A DNA stretch of 64,000 nucleotides from Streptomyces eurocidicus (GCF_002891295.1 NZ_LGUI01000005.1:248001-312000), one strand, 5' to 3'; positions 31,243 through 41,112 are shown, counted from the stretch's first letter. Made by a program: numbers and translations. Notes: generated by a model from the letters alone, not told the origin.

Positions 31243-32376
31243 TTGTCTTTCCCGTCCTTCCCCCCTCTTCCTTCTCCCTCCACCCTCTCCGCGCCCTCGC
31301 ACCCGCTGTCCGGCCACGGCTGGGACGCCGACTGGGCCGCCGAGTTCGCCCCGTACGCCGAGCGGGGCCTCACCCCCGGCCGGATCGCCCGCGTCGACCG
31401 GGGCCGCTGCGACCTCGTCGTCCCCGACGGCGACACCGTGCGGACCGTCCACGCCGACACCGGGCTCGTCACCACCGGCGACCCGCAGCGCATCATGTGC
31501 ACCGGCGACTGGGCGGCCGCCGACCTCGCCCAGGGGTTCGTCCGGGCGCTGCTCCCGCGCCGCACGGCCTTCGTGCGGTCCACCTCCTCCAAGCGCTCCG
31601 AGGCCCAGATCCTCGCGGCCAACGTGACCCACGCCGTCATCGCCGTCTCGCTCGCCGTCGAGCTGGACCTCGGCCGGGTCGAGCGCTTCCTCACCCTCGC
31701 CTGGGAGAGCGGGGCCGCGCCCCTGGTCGTCCTCACCAAGGCCGACCTGGTGGCCGACCCCGTGGTGCTCGGCCACCTCCTCGACGACACCGCCGTGGTG
31801 GCGCCGGGCGCCCAGGTCCTCGCCGTCAGCGCGGCGACCGGAGAGGGCGTCGACGTCCTCGCCGCCGCCCTCTCCGGCGGCACGGCCGTGCTCCTGGGCC
31901 AGTCCGGCGCCGGGAAGTCCACCCTCGCCAACGCGCTCGCCGGGGCGGACGTCCAGAACGTCCACGCCACCCGGGACAGCGACGGCAAGGGCCGCCACAC
32001 CACCACCACGCGCAATCTGCTGACGATGCGCGGCGGCGGCGTACTGATCGACACGCCCGGACTGCGCGGCGTGGGCCTGTGGGACGCCGACGGCGGCGTC
32101 GCCCGGACCTTCGCGGAGATCGACGCGCTGGCGCGGGAGTGCCGCTTCCACGACTGCGCCCACGGCGGCGAGCCCGGCTGCGCGGTCCTCGCCGCGCTCG
32201 ACTCCGGCGAGCTCCCCGAGCGCCGCCTCGACAGCTACCGTAAGCTGATCCGCGAGAACGAGTGGATCGCCGCCCGCACCGACGCCCGCCTGCGCGCCGA
32301 GATCCGGCGCGACTGGAAGCGGAAGCAGGCCGTGGGCCGCCACATGGCGGAGCGCAAACGAGGAAGCGCCCGCTAG
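31243..32376 (+). CDS. rsgA: ribosome small-subunit GTPase RsgA
   Basis: A 377-residue circularly permuted GTPase that assists late 30S maturation. Order of motifs: an N-terminal OB-fold (GRIARVDRGRCDLVVPDG), then LTKADLV (G4), SAATGEGVDVL (G5), GQSGAGKSTLANAL (G1), HTTTTRNLL (G2) and DTPGLRGVGLW (G3), the G4-G5-G1-G2-G3 order diagnostic of RsgA/YjeQ. The zinc-knuckle domain follows (ECRFHDCAHGGEPGCAVLAAL). The start is TTG, one base after a hairpin that contains its ribosome binding site, indicating translational control. Confidence 0.94.
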   Translation: MSFPSFPPLPSPSTLSAPSHPLSGHGWDADWAAEFAPYAERGLTPGRIARVDRGRCDLVVPDGDTVRTVHADTGLVTTGDPQRIMCTGDWAAADLAQGFVRALLPRRTAFVRSTSSKRSEAQILAANVTHAVIAVSLAVELDLGRVERFLTLAWESGAAPLVVLTKADLVADPVVLGHLLDDTAVVAPGAQVLAVSAATGEGVDVLAAALSGGTAVLLGQSGAGKSTLANALAGADVQNVHATRDSDGKGRHTTTTRNLLTMRGGGVLIDTPGLRGVGLWDADGGVARTFAEIDALARECRFHDCAHGGEPGCAVLAALDSGELPERRLDSYRKLIRENEWIAARTDARLRAEIRRDWKRKQAVGRHMAERKRGSAR

Positions 32377-32491
32377 TCCACGCGCGCCCCGGCAGGGCGC
32401 ACCGCGCCGCTCGGCACGGCCCTCACCCCAGGTGAGGGCCATGTCCGATTCCCGCCAGTACCAGGTCCGTGCGTACCGCAGACTGGAACAC

Positions 32492-33985
32492 ATGACGGAC
32501 ACCACGGCACAGCTCCGGGAGGACTCCCGCTACGAGGCGGTGAGCAGCCGCGACGCGCGCTTCGACGGAGAATTCTTCTTCGCGGTGGCGACCACCGGCA
32601 TCTACTGCCGGCCCAGCTGCCCGGCGGTCACCCCGAAGCGCGCCAACGTCCGCTTCTACCCCTCGGCCGCCGCCGCCCAGGGCGCGGGCTTCCGCGCCTG
32701 CCGCCGGTGCCGCCCCGACGCCGCGCCCGGCTCCGCCGACTGGAACGTCCGCGCCGACCTCGTCGGCCGGGCCATGCGGCTCATCGGCGACGGCGTCGTC
32801 GACCGCGAGGGCGTCGCCGGGCTCGCCGACCGGCTCGGCTACAGCGCCCGCCAGGTCCACCGCCAGCTCACCCAGGAGCTCGGCGCCGGCCCCGTCGCCC
32901 TCGCCCGGGCCCAGCGCGCCCACACCGCCCGGATCCTCCTCCAGACCACCGCCCTGCCGGTCACCGAGCTCGCCTTCGCGTCCGGCTTCGCCAGCGTCCG
33001 GCAGTTCAACGACACCATCCGGACCGTCTACGCCCGCACCCCCAGCGCGCTGCGCGCCGAGGCGGCGGCGAGTCGGAACGAGCTCCGGCCCACCACCGGC
33101 GCGCCCACCGGCGTCCCCCTGCGGCTCGCCCACCGAGGCCCCTACGCGGCCCGGGAGATCTTCGACTTCCTGGCGCGCCGGGCCGTCCCCGGCGTCGAGG
33201 AGATGACGGGTGCCCCCGGCGCCCGCCGCTACCGCCGCACCCTCCGCCTCCCCTACGGCACCGGGATCACCGAGGTCCGCGAGCCGGCCGAAGGCGGCCG
33301 GAACCGCTGGCTCGACTGCCGGCTGCACCTCGCCGACCTGCGCGACCTCGCGACGGCCGTCCAGCGGACCCGCCGCCTCTTCGACCTCGACGCCGACCCG
33401 TACGCCGTCGCCGACCGGCTCGGCACCGATCCGCGCCTCGGCCCCCTCGTCGCCGCCCGGCCGGGCCTGCGCTCCCCGGGCGCGGCGGACGGCGACGAGC
33501 TCGCCGTCCGGGCCGTGCTGGGCCAGCAGGTGACCGTCGCGGCCGCCGTCCGGCTCACGGGCGCGCTCGTCGCCGCGTACGGCAAGCCCCTCACCGCGCC
33601 CGACGGCACCCTCACCCACCTCTTCCCCGAACCCGGCGCCCTGGCCGGAGCCGCCCTCGACGAGCTCGGCATGCCCGAGTCCCGCCGCCGGGCCCTGCGC
33701 GCGCTCGCCACCGCCCTCGCCGACGGCGCCGTCCGGCTCGACCCCGGCGTCGACCGCGAGGCCACCGAGCAGGCCCTCCTCGCACTGCCCGGCATCGGCC
33801 CCTGGACGGCCGGCTACGTCCGCATGCGGGCCCTCGGGGACCCCGACGTCTTCCTGCCGGGCGACGCCGGCGCACGGCACGGCCTCGCCGCGCTGGGCGC
33901 GCCGCCGACCGCCGCCGGGGACTGGCGCCCCTGGCGCTCGTACGCCCTGCACCACCTCTGGAACCACGCCGCGAAGGACGACTGA
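32492..33985 (+). CDS. Ada-type regulator fused to AlkA DNA glycosylase
   Basis: A 497-residue three-part protein for alkylation repair. Residues about 10-80 are the Ada zinc domain with Cys ligands in TTGIYCRPSCPAVTP and FRACRRCRP; one Cys accepts methyl from phosphotriesters. Residues about 90-190 are an AraC-type helix-turn-helix (GVAGLADRLGYSARQVHRQL, VTELAFASGFASVRQFNDTIR). The remainder is AlkA 3-methyladenine glycosylase with the HhH-GPD motif LPGIGPWTAGYVRMRALGDPDVF and catalytic Asp in PGDAG. Ogt follows 2 bases later, so the operon contains both regulator-glycosylase and methyltransferase. Confidence 0.93.
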   Translation: MTDTTAQLREDSRYEAVSSRDARFDGEFFFAVATTGIYCRPSCPAVTPKRANVRFYPSAAAAQGAGFRACRRCRPDAAPGSADWNVRADLVGRAMRLIGDGVVDREGVAGLADRLGYSARQVHRQLTQELGAGPVALARAQRAHTARILLQTTALPVTELAFASGFASVRQFNDTIRTVYARTPSALRAEAAASRNELRPTTGAPTGVPLRLAHRGPYAAREIFDFLARRAVPGVEEMTGAPGARRYRRTLRLPYGTGITEVREPAEGGRNRWLDCRLHLADLRDLATAVQRTRRLFDLDADPYAVADRLGTDPRLGPLVAARPGLRSPGAADGDELAVRAVLGQQVTVAAAVRLTGALVAAYGKPLTAPDGTLTHLFPEPGALAGAALDELGMPESRRRALRALATALADGAVRLDPGVDREATEQALLALPGIGPWTAGYVRMRALGDPDVFLPGDAGARHGLAALGAPPTAAGDWRPWRSYALHHLWNHAAKDD

Positions 33986-33987
33986 CC

Positions 33988-34488
33988 ATGCTCTACACCG
34001 AGATCGACAGCCCGCTCGGCCCGCTGCTCCTCACCGGCACGCCCTCGGACACCGCGCCCGGCGGCACCGCCGTCGCCTCGCTGACGGTGCCCGGCCAGAA
34101 GAACGCCCCCGCGATCGCCGCCGACCGGCGGCGCGACCCCGGCGCCTTCGCCGAGGCCGAGCGCCAGCTCCGGGCGTACTTCGCCGGGGAGTCCGAGGGC
34201 TTCGCCCTGGAATTCGCCGTCCAGGGCACGGAGTTCCGCCGCAAGGTATGGGAGGCGCTCGACGACGTGCCCTACGGCACCACCACGAGCTACGGCGAGC
34301 TGGCCGCCCGCGTCGGCGCCTCGCGCGCCGCGGTACGGGCCGTGGGCGGCGCGGTCGGCGCCAACCCGCTGCTGGTCCTGCGCCCCTGCCACCGGGTGAT
34401 CGGGGCGGACGGCTCGCTGACCGGCTACGCGGGTGGGCTGGAGCGGAAGCGGTTGCTGCTGGGGCTGGAGGGGGCGGGGGTGGTCTGA
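33988..34488 (+). CDS. ogt: methylated-DNA-[protein]-cysteine S-methyltransferase
   Basis: A 166-residue suicide methyltransferase that removes O6-methyl from guanine. The acceptor Cys is in LVLRPCHRVIG, preceded by the helix-turn-helix segment VPYGTTTSYGELAARVG and RAVGGAVGANP with its conserved Asn. Begins 2 bases after the Ada-AlkA stop. The pair forms a compact adaptive-response-like operon. Full length for the family. Confidence 0.95.
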   Translation: MLYTEIDSPLGPLLLTGTPSDTAPGGTAVASLTVPGQKNAPAIAADRRRDPGAFAEAERQLRAYFAGESEGFALEFAVQGTEFRRKVWEALDDVPYGTTTSYGELAARVGASRAAVRAVGGAVGANPLLVLRPCHRVIGADGSLTGYAGGLERKRLLLGLEGAGVV

Positions 34489-34501
34489 GCGGTAAGGGTG
34501 G

Positions 34502-34664
34502 GTGCGCCTGCGGCGGGCTTTTCCCCAGCCCCGCCCCTTCCCGTAACCGGGGCTCCGCCCCGGACCCCGGTCCTCAAGCGCCGGACGGGCTGAAAATCAG
34601 CCCGTCCGGCGCTTGAGGACATTCGGGAAGGGGCGGGCTGGGGAAAAGCCCGCCGCAGGCGCAC
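34502..34664. repeat. palindromic intergenic element, copy B (near-perfect 163 bases)
   Basis: The whole segment folds on itself: outer arms of about 41 bases (from GTGCGCCTGCGGCGGGCTTT and its complement ending at 34664) and a perfect inner hairpin with 24-base arms (34570-34593 and 34597-34620) around AAA. It lies between the convergent ogt and LuxR genes, where it could terminate both. Confidence 0.9.
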
Positions 34665-34750
34665 CGTCACCCTCCCGCCCACGCCTCCCCGTGCCCGCCC
34701 AGCCGCCGCCGCTCCACCCCGTAGAGCCCCGCCACGAAGCCCGGCGCGGG

Positions 34751-35491
34751 TCAGGGGCCCGCGGTCCAGCCCCGCTCGGCCGCGTGCCAGCCCAGCTGGA
34801 GGCGGGTGGTCACGCCCGCCAGCTCCATCAGCCGCTTGACCCGCCGCTGCACCGTCCGCAGCCCCAGCCCGAGCTGCTTGGCGACGCTCGTGTCCGTCAG
34901 TCCGGACAGCAGCAGCGAGAGGACCTCCAGATCGAGGGCGTCGGGACCCTCGGCCGCCGCGGCGCGGGCCCGCAGGGGGCGGGCTTCGTGCCAGACGTCC
35001 TCGAACAGGTCCACCAGGGACGTGAGCAGGACACCGGGGTGCACCAGCAGGGCCGTGGGCTCGGCCGGCTCACCCGTGCGCGGGGTGAGTGGTACGAGCG
35101 CGATCGCGCGGTCGGCGACGACGAGCTCGGCGGGCACCCGGTCGACCACCCGCACCCGGGTGGGCGCACCGGGGCCGGGAGCCTCGGCAGGCACCTTCCG
35201 CCTCAGCTGTTGCGGCAGTCCCGGCAGCCCCAGAAGGCCGGTAACGGCCGTGCGTTCGACAACAGCCCTGTGGGGGACGTCTTCGAGCGTGTCCGCCGCC
35301 GCGGACCCGGGTCTGTCGGCCAGCAGCACGCACACCTCTTCGGTGGCTCCACGCCGCATTCTGAGCAGATGTTCGGCAACAGCGGACGCGCCGTTCACCA
35401 GTTCCACCGCACTCTGGGCGGAAGCCCTTTCGGGCCTCCGCCCACACGGTACTGTCTCCCGGACGGCGTCCAGACCTATGGCACTGAGCAC
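34751..35491 (-). CDS. LuxR-type helix-turn-helix regulator
   Basis: A 246-residue protein with a C-terminal LuxR-type DNA-binding domain (LDLEVLSLLLSGLTDTSVAKQLGLGLRTVQRRVKRLMELAGVTTRLQLGWHAAERGW). The N-terminal 170 residues lack receiver or PAS motifs but resemble the variable sensor part of Streptomyces orphan LuxR/TrmB-like regulators (AVELVNGASAVAEHLLRM). The start is GTG 35491. It is divergent from the PP2C-like gene at 35595, with about 100 bases between them. Target unknown. Confidence 0.78.
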   Translation of the reverse strand: MLSAIGLDAVRETVPCGRRPERASAQSAVELVNGASAVAEHLLRMRRGATEEVCVLLADRPGSAAADTLEDVPHRAVVERTAVTGLLGLPGLPQQLRRKVPAEAPGPGAPTRVRVVDRVPAELVVADRAIALVPLTPRTGEPAEPTALLVHPGVLLTSLVDLFEDVWHEARPLRARAAAAEGPDALDLEVLSLLLSGLTDTSVAKQLGLGLRTVQRRVKRLMELAGVTTRLQLGWHAAERGWTAGP

Positions 35492-35594
35492 GCGACATCC
35501 CTCCCCGCAAGCGCGTTCCGACTTCGGTCATCATCCCTGGGGGACGACCCCCGCGCACTCTTCCCGTATGGGCCACAGTGTGGACAATAAGGGC

Positions 35595-38500
35595 ATGAGT
35601 CATCAGGGGGACCCGCGCACCGGTCAAGAGGACGCCTGGTGGGGCGAGTTGTACGACAAAAATGCACCCGACACCGGATCCGCCGCGAAGGAAGACAGCC
35701 TCGACGAACGCTTCACCTCCGCCTCCGCGGTGGTCGCGGCGGAACCGAGGTTCGTGAAGTCCAGGGCGAAGGCGGCGCCCGGGCCGGACCGCCCGGCACC
35801 GCCGCAGGCGGGCGGCCTGCCGTCGCTGCCCAAGAACTACGGAAGGCCGCCGGGCCGGGGACGGCCGGGCCCCGCCGACCCGGCCTCCCGCCGCCGCCCG
35901 ACCCGGGCGGCCCCGGCCGCCCGCGCCCACGGCCTCGGAGCGGATCGTGGGCGACGCGCCCCCTGATCCGAGGGCGCCGCAGGTCCCGCCGCCGAGGGTG
36001 CCCGGTCCGCCGGGCGTTCCCGGCCGGCCGGCCCGGCCCGACCTGAGGGCGCCCATCAGGAAGCAGGTCCAGAAGCAGAACGTGCGGGACGCCGGCCGGG
36101 CGGTCGGCGCACAGGCGGAGAAGCCGCTGAAGCCGGTCCGCCATCCGAAGCCGCCGAAGGCGGCGAAGCCCCCGCGGCCCCGCCAGGCGGCCGTGCCGGA
36201 ACAGCCCACCGAGCGCGCGCCGTCCCCGCCGCGGTCCCCCTCGCAGCCGCCGCCCCCGTCCCAGGACCGGCCCCCGCGCTCCCGCCCCGTGACCGGCTCC
36301 TGGCCCATCCGGAGCGGCCCCGTCCCGCCCATCCGCCCCCCGGCGCCGAGGCCGCCGAGGCGGAGCGGCCGCCCGGTGGAGCCCGCCTCACCGACCTGGC
36401 CGGACCAGCCCGCCGGTCTCACGGAACCACCACCGCCGTCCCGTCGGACGGGCGCCCGCCTCCGGCCGGGGGCGCGGGCTCGGCCGCACCGCCTTCCCTC
36501 CGGCCGGACCGGCCGTCCGGCCCCGCGCGGTCCGGCCCCGCCGGGGACCCGGCGGGGCCCACGGGCACCGAGCCGCCGCCGGTCTGGCCGGACCCGTCGC
36601 CGGAGTCCGCGTCCGCCTCGTCGTGGTGGGAGGAACGGCCGCCCGCGCCCCCCGGCCCCCGCTCCTCCCTCTGGCCGGACGAGCCGCTCGACGGCGCCCC
36701 GCCGGAGCCGCCGAGGCCACCCGTGCTGGGTACGGGCGCGGATCCGTCGGCGGGCTTCTGGCCGGACGCGCTGCCCGATGGCACCCCGCCGCCGGGCAGG
36801 CGAAAGGCGCCCAGGCTCCCCGACGCGGACCTGATGCCGGAACCCCGGTCGTCCTTCTGGTCGGATCAGCCCGTCGACACGATGGGGTCGCCGGGCGGTG
36901 CGCCGGCAGGAGAGGACGCGGCGGGGCCGGAGGCGGGCCCCGGGACGCCCGGCCGCCCGGAGCCCCGGTCGTCCGGATCCCCGCGACCCGAGGAGGGCCG
37001 GCTGTGGCCGGATCAGCCGGTCGGTACGCCGGGGGAGGACACTCCGGAGCCCGGAGCGCCCGGGCGGGCGGAACGGCCCGCCGACACCACGCGGTCGCCC
37101 GGCGCCGCGCGGTCCGGGCGGAGCCCGCGGAGCGCGGTGCCGGAGCCCCGGTCGCCCCGCCGGCCCGCCGAGCCCACGCCGCCCGGATCCGGCCGACGCC
37201 AGGGGCCCGGGCGGGCGAACGGCGGCCCGGGGACGGAGCCCACGTCGGTCTTCTGGCCGGAGCGGCCCGCCGCCCCGGTCCCGTCTCCGGGGCGGGACCG
37301 CCACCCGAGGGGCAAGGGTCCGGACCCGACGTCGGTCTTCTGGCCGGAACAGCCGGGCGACCCCGTACGGCCCGGTTCGGGAGCGGTCGCCGAGTCCCCG
37401 TCCGCCGGTTCGTCCCTGTGGCCGGAGGAGCCGGAGGGTTCCGTGCCGCCGGGGTCCGGTGCGGTCGTCGAGTCCCCGTCCGGTCCGGCCCTCTGGCCGG
37501 ACGAGCCCGAGCAGCCGTACCGGCCCGTGCCGCCGGACGGCGCCCTCCAGGACGACGGCCCCTGGCCGCCCGTCCCCGTGCGGCCCGCCGAGCCTCCGGA
37601 GACCGCGGTCTCCCCGGCCGGTCGGCCGGAGCCGTCGAGTGCCCTCGTGGAGTCGCCCCGGCGGCCCGTGCGGCTGCCGGAGGTTCCGGCGGCCGCCTGG
37701 CCGGGCCGGCCGGAGCAGCCGGACGCGTGGCCCGGCGGCAGGGTGCCCCGGCGCCCGGAGCGGGCGCCCGAGGTGCTGCCCTCCGGGCCGTCCCCGTCCG
37801 CGGGCTGGCTCACCCCCGCCGTGCCCGCCGAGGGACCCTCCGGGCCCGCCCGGCAGCCCTCCCGGGCCGCCGAGTTCGTCGGCGAGGGGCCGCCCACCTA
37901 CGACGCGGAACCCACCGCCTGGGCCGTCGCCGACCCGGACCGGCTGGGCGACCTCGTGCCGGACACGGTCCTGGACGGGGCCCGGTACGGCTCGGTCACC
38001 CTCCGGGCGCTGTCGCTGCGCGGCGACTCCGCGCGTTACCGCGGCGAGCCACGGCGCGACGCCCTGCTGACCGCCCGCTTCGGGGAGGGTGACGGTGCCC
38101 TGCTGTTCGTCGCGATGGCGAGCGGTACGCGCGGCGCGAGCCACCGGGCGGCGCGGGACATCTGCGCCTGGCTCGGCGGGGCCGTGGGCCGCAGTCACGC
38201 CCGGCTGGCGGACGACATCCGCGGCGGCAGGCGCGGCGAGCTGAAGTCCGGCCTGCACAGGCTCACCGACCGCTCGTACGGCCGGCTGCGCGCCCGCGCC
38301 GCCGAGCTGGACCTGCGGCCCGAGCAGTACACCGCCGCCGTGCGGTGCCTGCTCCTGACCGCCGACCCGGCCTGCCGTACGCGCGTGTTCTTCGGCGTGG
38401 GCGCGGGCGGTCTGTTCCGGCTCCGCGAAGGCACCTGGCAGGACCTCGACCCGGATCCGGCGCCGCGCGGGGATCTCGCCGACGAGCCCCTGATCGGTTA

Positions 38501-38819
38501 CGGAGCGGTGCCCGAGGACCGGATGACCGTGGACCTCGGCATCCCGACCCCGGGCCTGGCACCGGTCGTGGAGCCCCCCGAGATCCCCGGCGAGCCGTTC
38601 CGCTTCCGGGCGTCCGCCGCCCGGCCCGGCGACACGCTGCTGCTGTGCAGCGCGGGCCTGGCGGAGCCGCTGCGGGGCGAGCCCGAGCTGGGGGCCCGGC
38701 TGGCGAAGCGCTGGGCGGACGGCGAGCCGCCGGGCCTGGCGGCCTTCCTCGGGGACGTCCAGCTACGGGTGAAGGGGTACGCCGACGACCGGACGGCGTG
38801 TGCCCTCTGGGAGGCGTAG
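35595..38819 (+). CDS. PP2C-like protein with long WPD-repeat linker and two apparent frameshifts
   Basis: From ATG 35595 a conserved N-terminus (DAWWGELYDKNAPDTGSAA, then DSLDERFTSAS) leads into a proline-rich linker with at least seven degenerate WPDxPxG motifs, and ends in a PP2C-like domain (about 37880-38819: RRDALLTARFGEGDGALLFV, FFGVGAGGLFRL, GDTLLLCSAGLAEPL, YADDRTACALWE). Third-base GC shows the coding frame moving by +1 between about 35880 and 35950 and back between about 36420 and 36470. The original frame has only one stop, TGA at 35964. As read, only a protein from about 36723 (698 residues) would contain the phosphatase domain. Causes could be sequencing errors in GC runs or real inactivation. 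Related proteins may dephosphorylate Ser/Thr targets. Confidence 0.7.
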
Positions 38820-38837
38820 CGGGTTCGGCGCGGCGGG

Positions 38838-38881
38838 CCGTCGGGGCATCTCCGGGACGTTCTCCGGAGGTGCCCCGACGG
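38838..38881 (+). terminator. 18-bp hairpin terminator after the PP2C-like gene
   Basis: Arms CCGTCGGGGCATCTCCGG (38838-38855) and CCGGAGGTGCCCCGACGG (38864-38881) pair with a single G-T wobble around an 8-base loop, 18 bases after the stop codon. The remaining bases to 39240 contain no recognised gene. Confidence 0.7.
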
Positions 38882-39240
38882 GCGTTTCCCGGGGGACGCC
38901 CCTGAGGGACGCCGCCGGAGCGGCCAGCCGGAGCGGCCACCGGAGCCGACGGCCGCGCGGCCCGCGGAGGCCCCGGCGGCCCGCCGAACCGTCCCTCCGG
39001 AACCCCGGAGCGGCGTCGGCGGTCTCCCGCGAACCCCCGCGAAATGGGCCGGGTGAAACCTCACCCGCCCGACGCCATTGGCATATTCGCGCCCTGCACA
39101 AGACGCGCCAGCATTCCAGTCATATCACCATGTTGATGGGTCAACAGGCGTCGTCGGCCGTGGGCCGGGGCATGCATTGGTGAGTGTGCGTGAGCGTGTT
39201 CGACGCCGGGGCGCCGGGGAGGGGTCGGGGGCAGGGAAGG

Positions 39241-39864
39241 ATGAAACGGCGGACTGCGAACCGGGCGGGTACGGACGGCCGCGCGGGCCGGGAAGAGACC
39301 GCGGACGGCATGGCACCGGGAGAGGACGGCGCGGAGCATGGCGGCCCGCGCTTCGAAAGACGACTGGGGCGCAGGGACCTCACCGCGGTCGGTGAGGTGC
39401 GTGCCCGGTTACGCGAGTTGCTGGCGCACTGGGGCGAGCCGGGCCGCGCGTACATCGCCGAGCTCCTGACGAGCGAGCTGGTCACCAACGCCCTGGTGCA
39501 CACGGACGGGGGCGCGGTGGTGAAGGCCACGCTCACGGGCGGGCCGGGCGCTTCCGTCAAGGGCCTGCTGCGTGTGGAGGTGCGGGATTTCTTCCCGGGG
39601 CGCCCGGAGCCGCGCGGGACGCCCATGGACGCCGGAGCGCGGGGCCTCGACGGCGTCGGCCGGGCGGGGTGCGGCGGAGGGGACTCCTGCTGCGCGGGGG
39701 CGGGGCCGGGTGTCCCGGAGGAGGCCGCGGAGGGCGTGCCGGACAAGGCCGCCACGTCCGGGCGCGGGCTGCTGCTCGTCCACTCGCTGGCGGACGGCTG
39801 GGGCGTGCGGCCCCACGGGGTGGGGAAGGCGGTCTGGTTCGAGCTGGGCGCCCAGGAGCCCTGA
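39241..39864 (+). CDS. HATPase-domain regulatory protein (anti-sigma-factor-like kinase)
   Basis: A 207-residue protein of the RsbW-like ATP-binding family common in streptomycetes. The N box is AELLTSELVTNALVHTDGG, and the G box is SGRGLLLVHSLADGWGV with GKAVWFELG at the end. Between them is an insert with clustered cysteines (RAGCGGGDSCCAGAGPG) that most relatives lack. Such proteins phosphorylate anti-sigma antagonists or regulate development. ATG 39241 abuts GGGAAGG; a GTG at 39184 is the alternative. It follows the PP2C-like gene, a natural partner class, after a terminator and 420 bases. Confidence 0.83.
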   Translation: MKRRTANRAGTDGRAGREETADGMAPGEDGAEHGGPRFERRLGRRDLTAVGEVRARLRELLAHWGEPGRAYIAELLTSELVTNALVHTDGGAVVKATLTGGPGASVKGLLRVEVRDFFPGRPEPRGTPMDAGARGLDGVGRAGCGGGDSCCAGAGPGVPEEAAEGVPDKAATSGRGLLLVHSLADGWGVRPHGVGKAVWFELGAQEP

Positions 39865-39900
39865 ACCGCCGCGCGGCGACGACTCAGGGCCCGCGGGCCG

Positions 39901-40965
39901 CTAGCCGAACTGTCGCTCGATCTGGGCGAGTTTGGCCTCCAGCGAGTCGAGTCGCGGGATGGCCTGGGTGTCGTCCTCGGCGGTCAGGTCGATCGGCCCG
40001 GGGCCGCTCTGGGCACCGGAGACGGCCTGCAGCGGACGCGCGCGGACGGGCAACTGTCCCTGGTCAGCGGCTATGGAAGGGTCCGCGCCGAGTTGCGCGG
40101 GCTGAGCGGCGGCGGAGACCGCCGGTCCGCTCACCTCGACCTGCCGGCCCCCTCGCGAGACCCGGCCCCATACGCGGTGCTGCCGGTTGTACGCCTTGAG
40201 CCGGGCGCGTTCCAGCTTGCCCGCCTCGCGCCGCCGCACCCGGTCGCGCTCCATCTGCCGCTTGTCCTCGCGGACCTCCTCGACGGCCTCGTCCAGGGTC
40301 CGCACACCCTCCAGGAGCATCAGCGACCAGGCGCCGAAGGTCTCACGAGGGGCCCGCAGCCAGCGGACTATGCGGATCTGGGGCAGCGGGCGGGGCACCA
40401 GTCCCTGCTCGCGGAGCGCCGCCCGGCGGGTCTGCTTGAGCGCGCGGTCGAAGAGCACCGCGGCGGACAAGGACATGCCGGCGAAGAACTGCGGCGCGCC
40501 CGCGTGGTCCATGCCCCGTGGCGCGTGCACCCAGTTGAACCAGGCCGCGGCGCCGGCGAAGGTCCACACCAGCAGCCGGGAGCCGAGCGCCGCGTCACCG
40601 TGGCTCGCCTCGCGCACGGCGAGCACCGAGCAGAACATCGCCGCCCCGTCGAGGCCGAAGGGGACCAGATACTCCCAGCCGCCCACCAGGCCCAGGTTCT
40701 GCCGCCCGAAGCCGACCAGTCCGTGGAAGGAGAGGGCGGCGGCCACCGCGGCGCAGCAGAAGAGCAGGACGTACGAGGCGCTGCCGTAGACCGCTTCCTT
40801 ACGGCGCCTGCGTTCCTCCGTGCGCTCCCACGAGTCCGAGGACGCCCCCGCGTCGTCCGCGTTACCGTGCCGGCCGCGCGCGAGCACCGTCACCGCCACC
40901 ACGGCCCCGGCTAGCGCCACGACAGAGGGGAGCATCCAATTCAGCGGTATATCGGTCACTCTCAT
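39901..40965 (-). CDS. DUF2637 membrane protein
   Basis: A 354-residue protein with four membrane segments in the N-terminal half: about 10-29 (WMLPSVVALAGAVVAVTVLA), 66-88, 98-117 (YLVPFGLDGAAMFCSVLAV) and 130-147. VPFGLDGAAMFCSV and WTFAGAAAWFNWVHAPRG are hallmarks of DUF2637, found on actinomycete chromosomes and in integrative plasmids. A charged coiled-coil-like stretch (VEEVREDKRQMERDRVRRRE) follows, then a disordered tail ending in SLEAKLAQIERQFG. In plasmids such proteins relate to transfer or spread, but no other plasmid gene is present here. Function unknown. Confidence 0.85.
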   Translation of the reverse strand: MRVTDIPLNWMLPSVVALAGAVVAVTVLARGRHGNADDAGASSDSWERTEERRRRKEAVYGSASYVLLFCCAAVAAALSFHGLVGFGRQNLGLVGGWEYLVPFGLDGAAMFCSVLAVREASHGDAALGSRLLVWTFAGAAAWFNWVHAPRGMDHAGAPQFFAGMSLSAAVLFDRALKQTRRAALREQGLVPRPLPQIRIVRWLRAPRETFGAWSLMLLEGVRTLDEAVEEVREDKRQMERDRVRRREAGKLERARLKAYNRQHRVWGRVSRGGRQVEVSGPAVSAAAQPAQLGADPSIAADQGQLPVRARPLQAVSGAQSGPGPIDLTAEDDTQAIPRLDSLEAKLAQIERQFG

Positions 40966-41112
40966 CTTGCGTCCCTTGCATAGCTGTACGGCCTTTCGCG
41001 CGCCATCCTGACGGAATCGGTCCGTTCAACAAGGGGTTTCGACGTAACTGCCTGCCAATGGAGGGCAAGGGAATACAGATAGGTGTGGGGGAAATCGAAC
41101 GTCCCTCAACCG

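Noticed and set aside
39901..40965. Integrative plasmid or AICE, suggested by DUF2637
   Set aside because: No integrase, replication initiator, TraB-type translocase, or att repeats or tRNA gene are present nearby.
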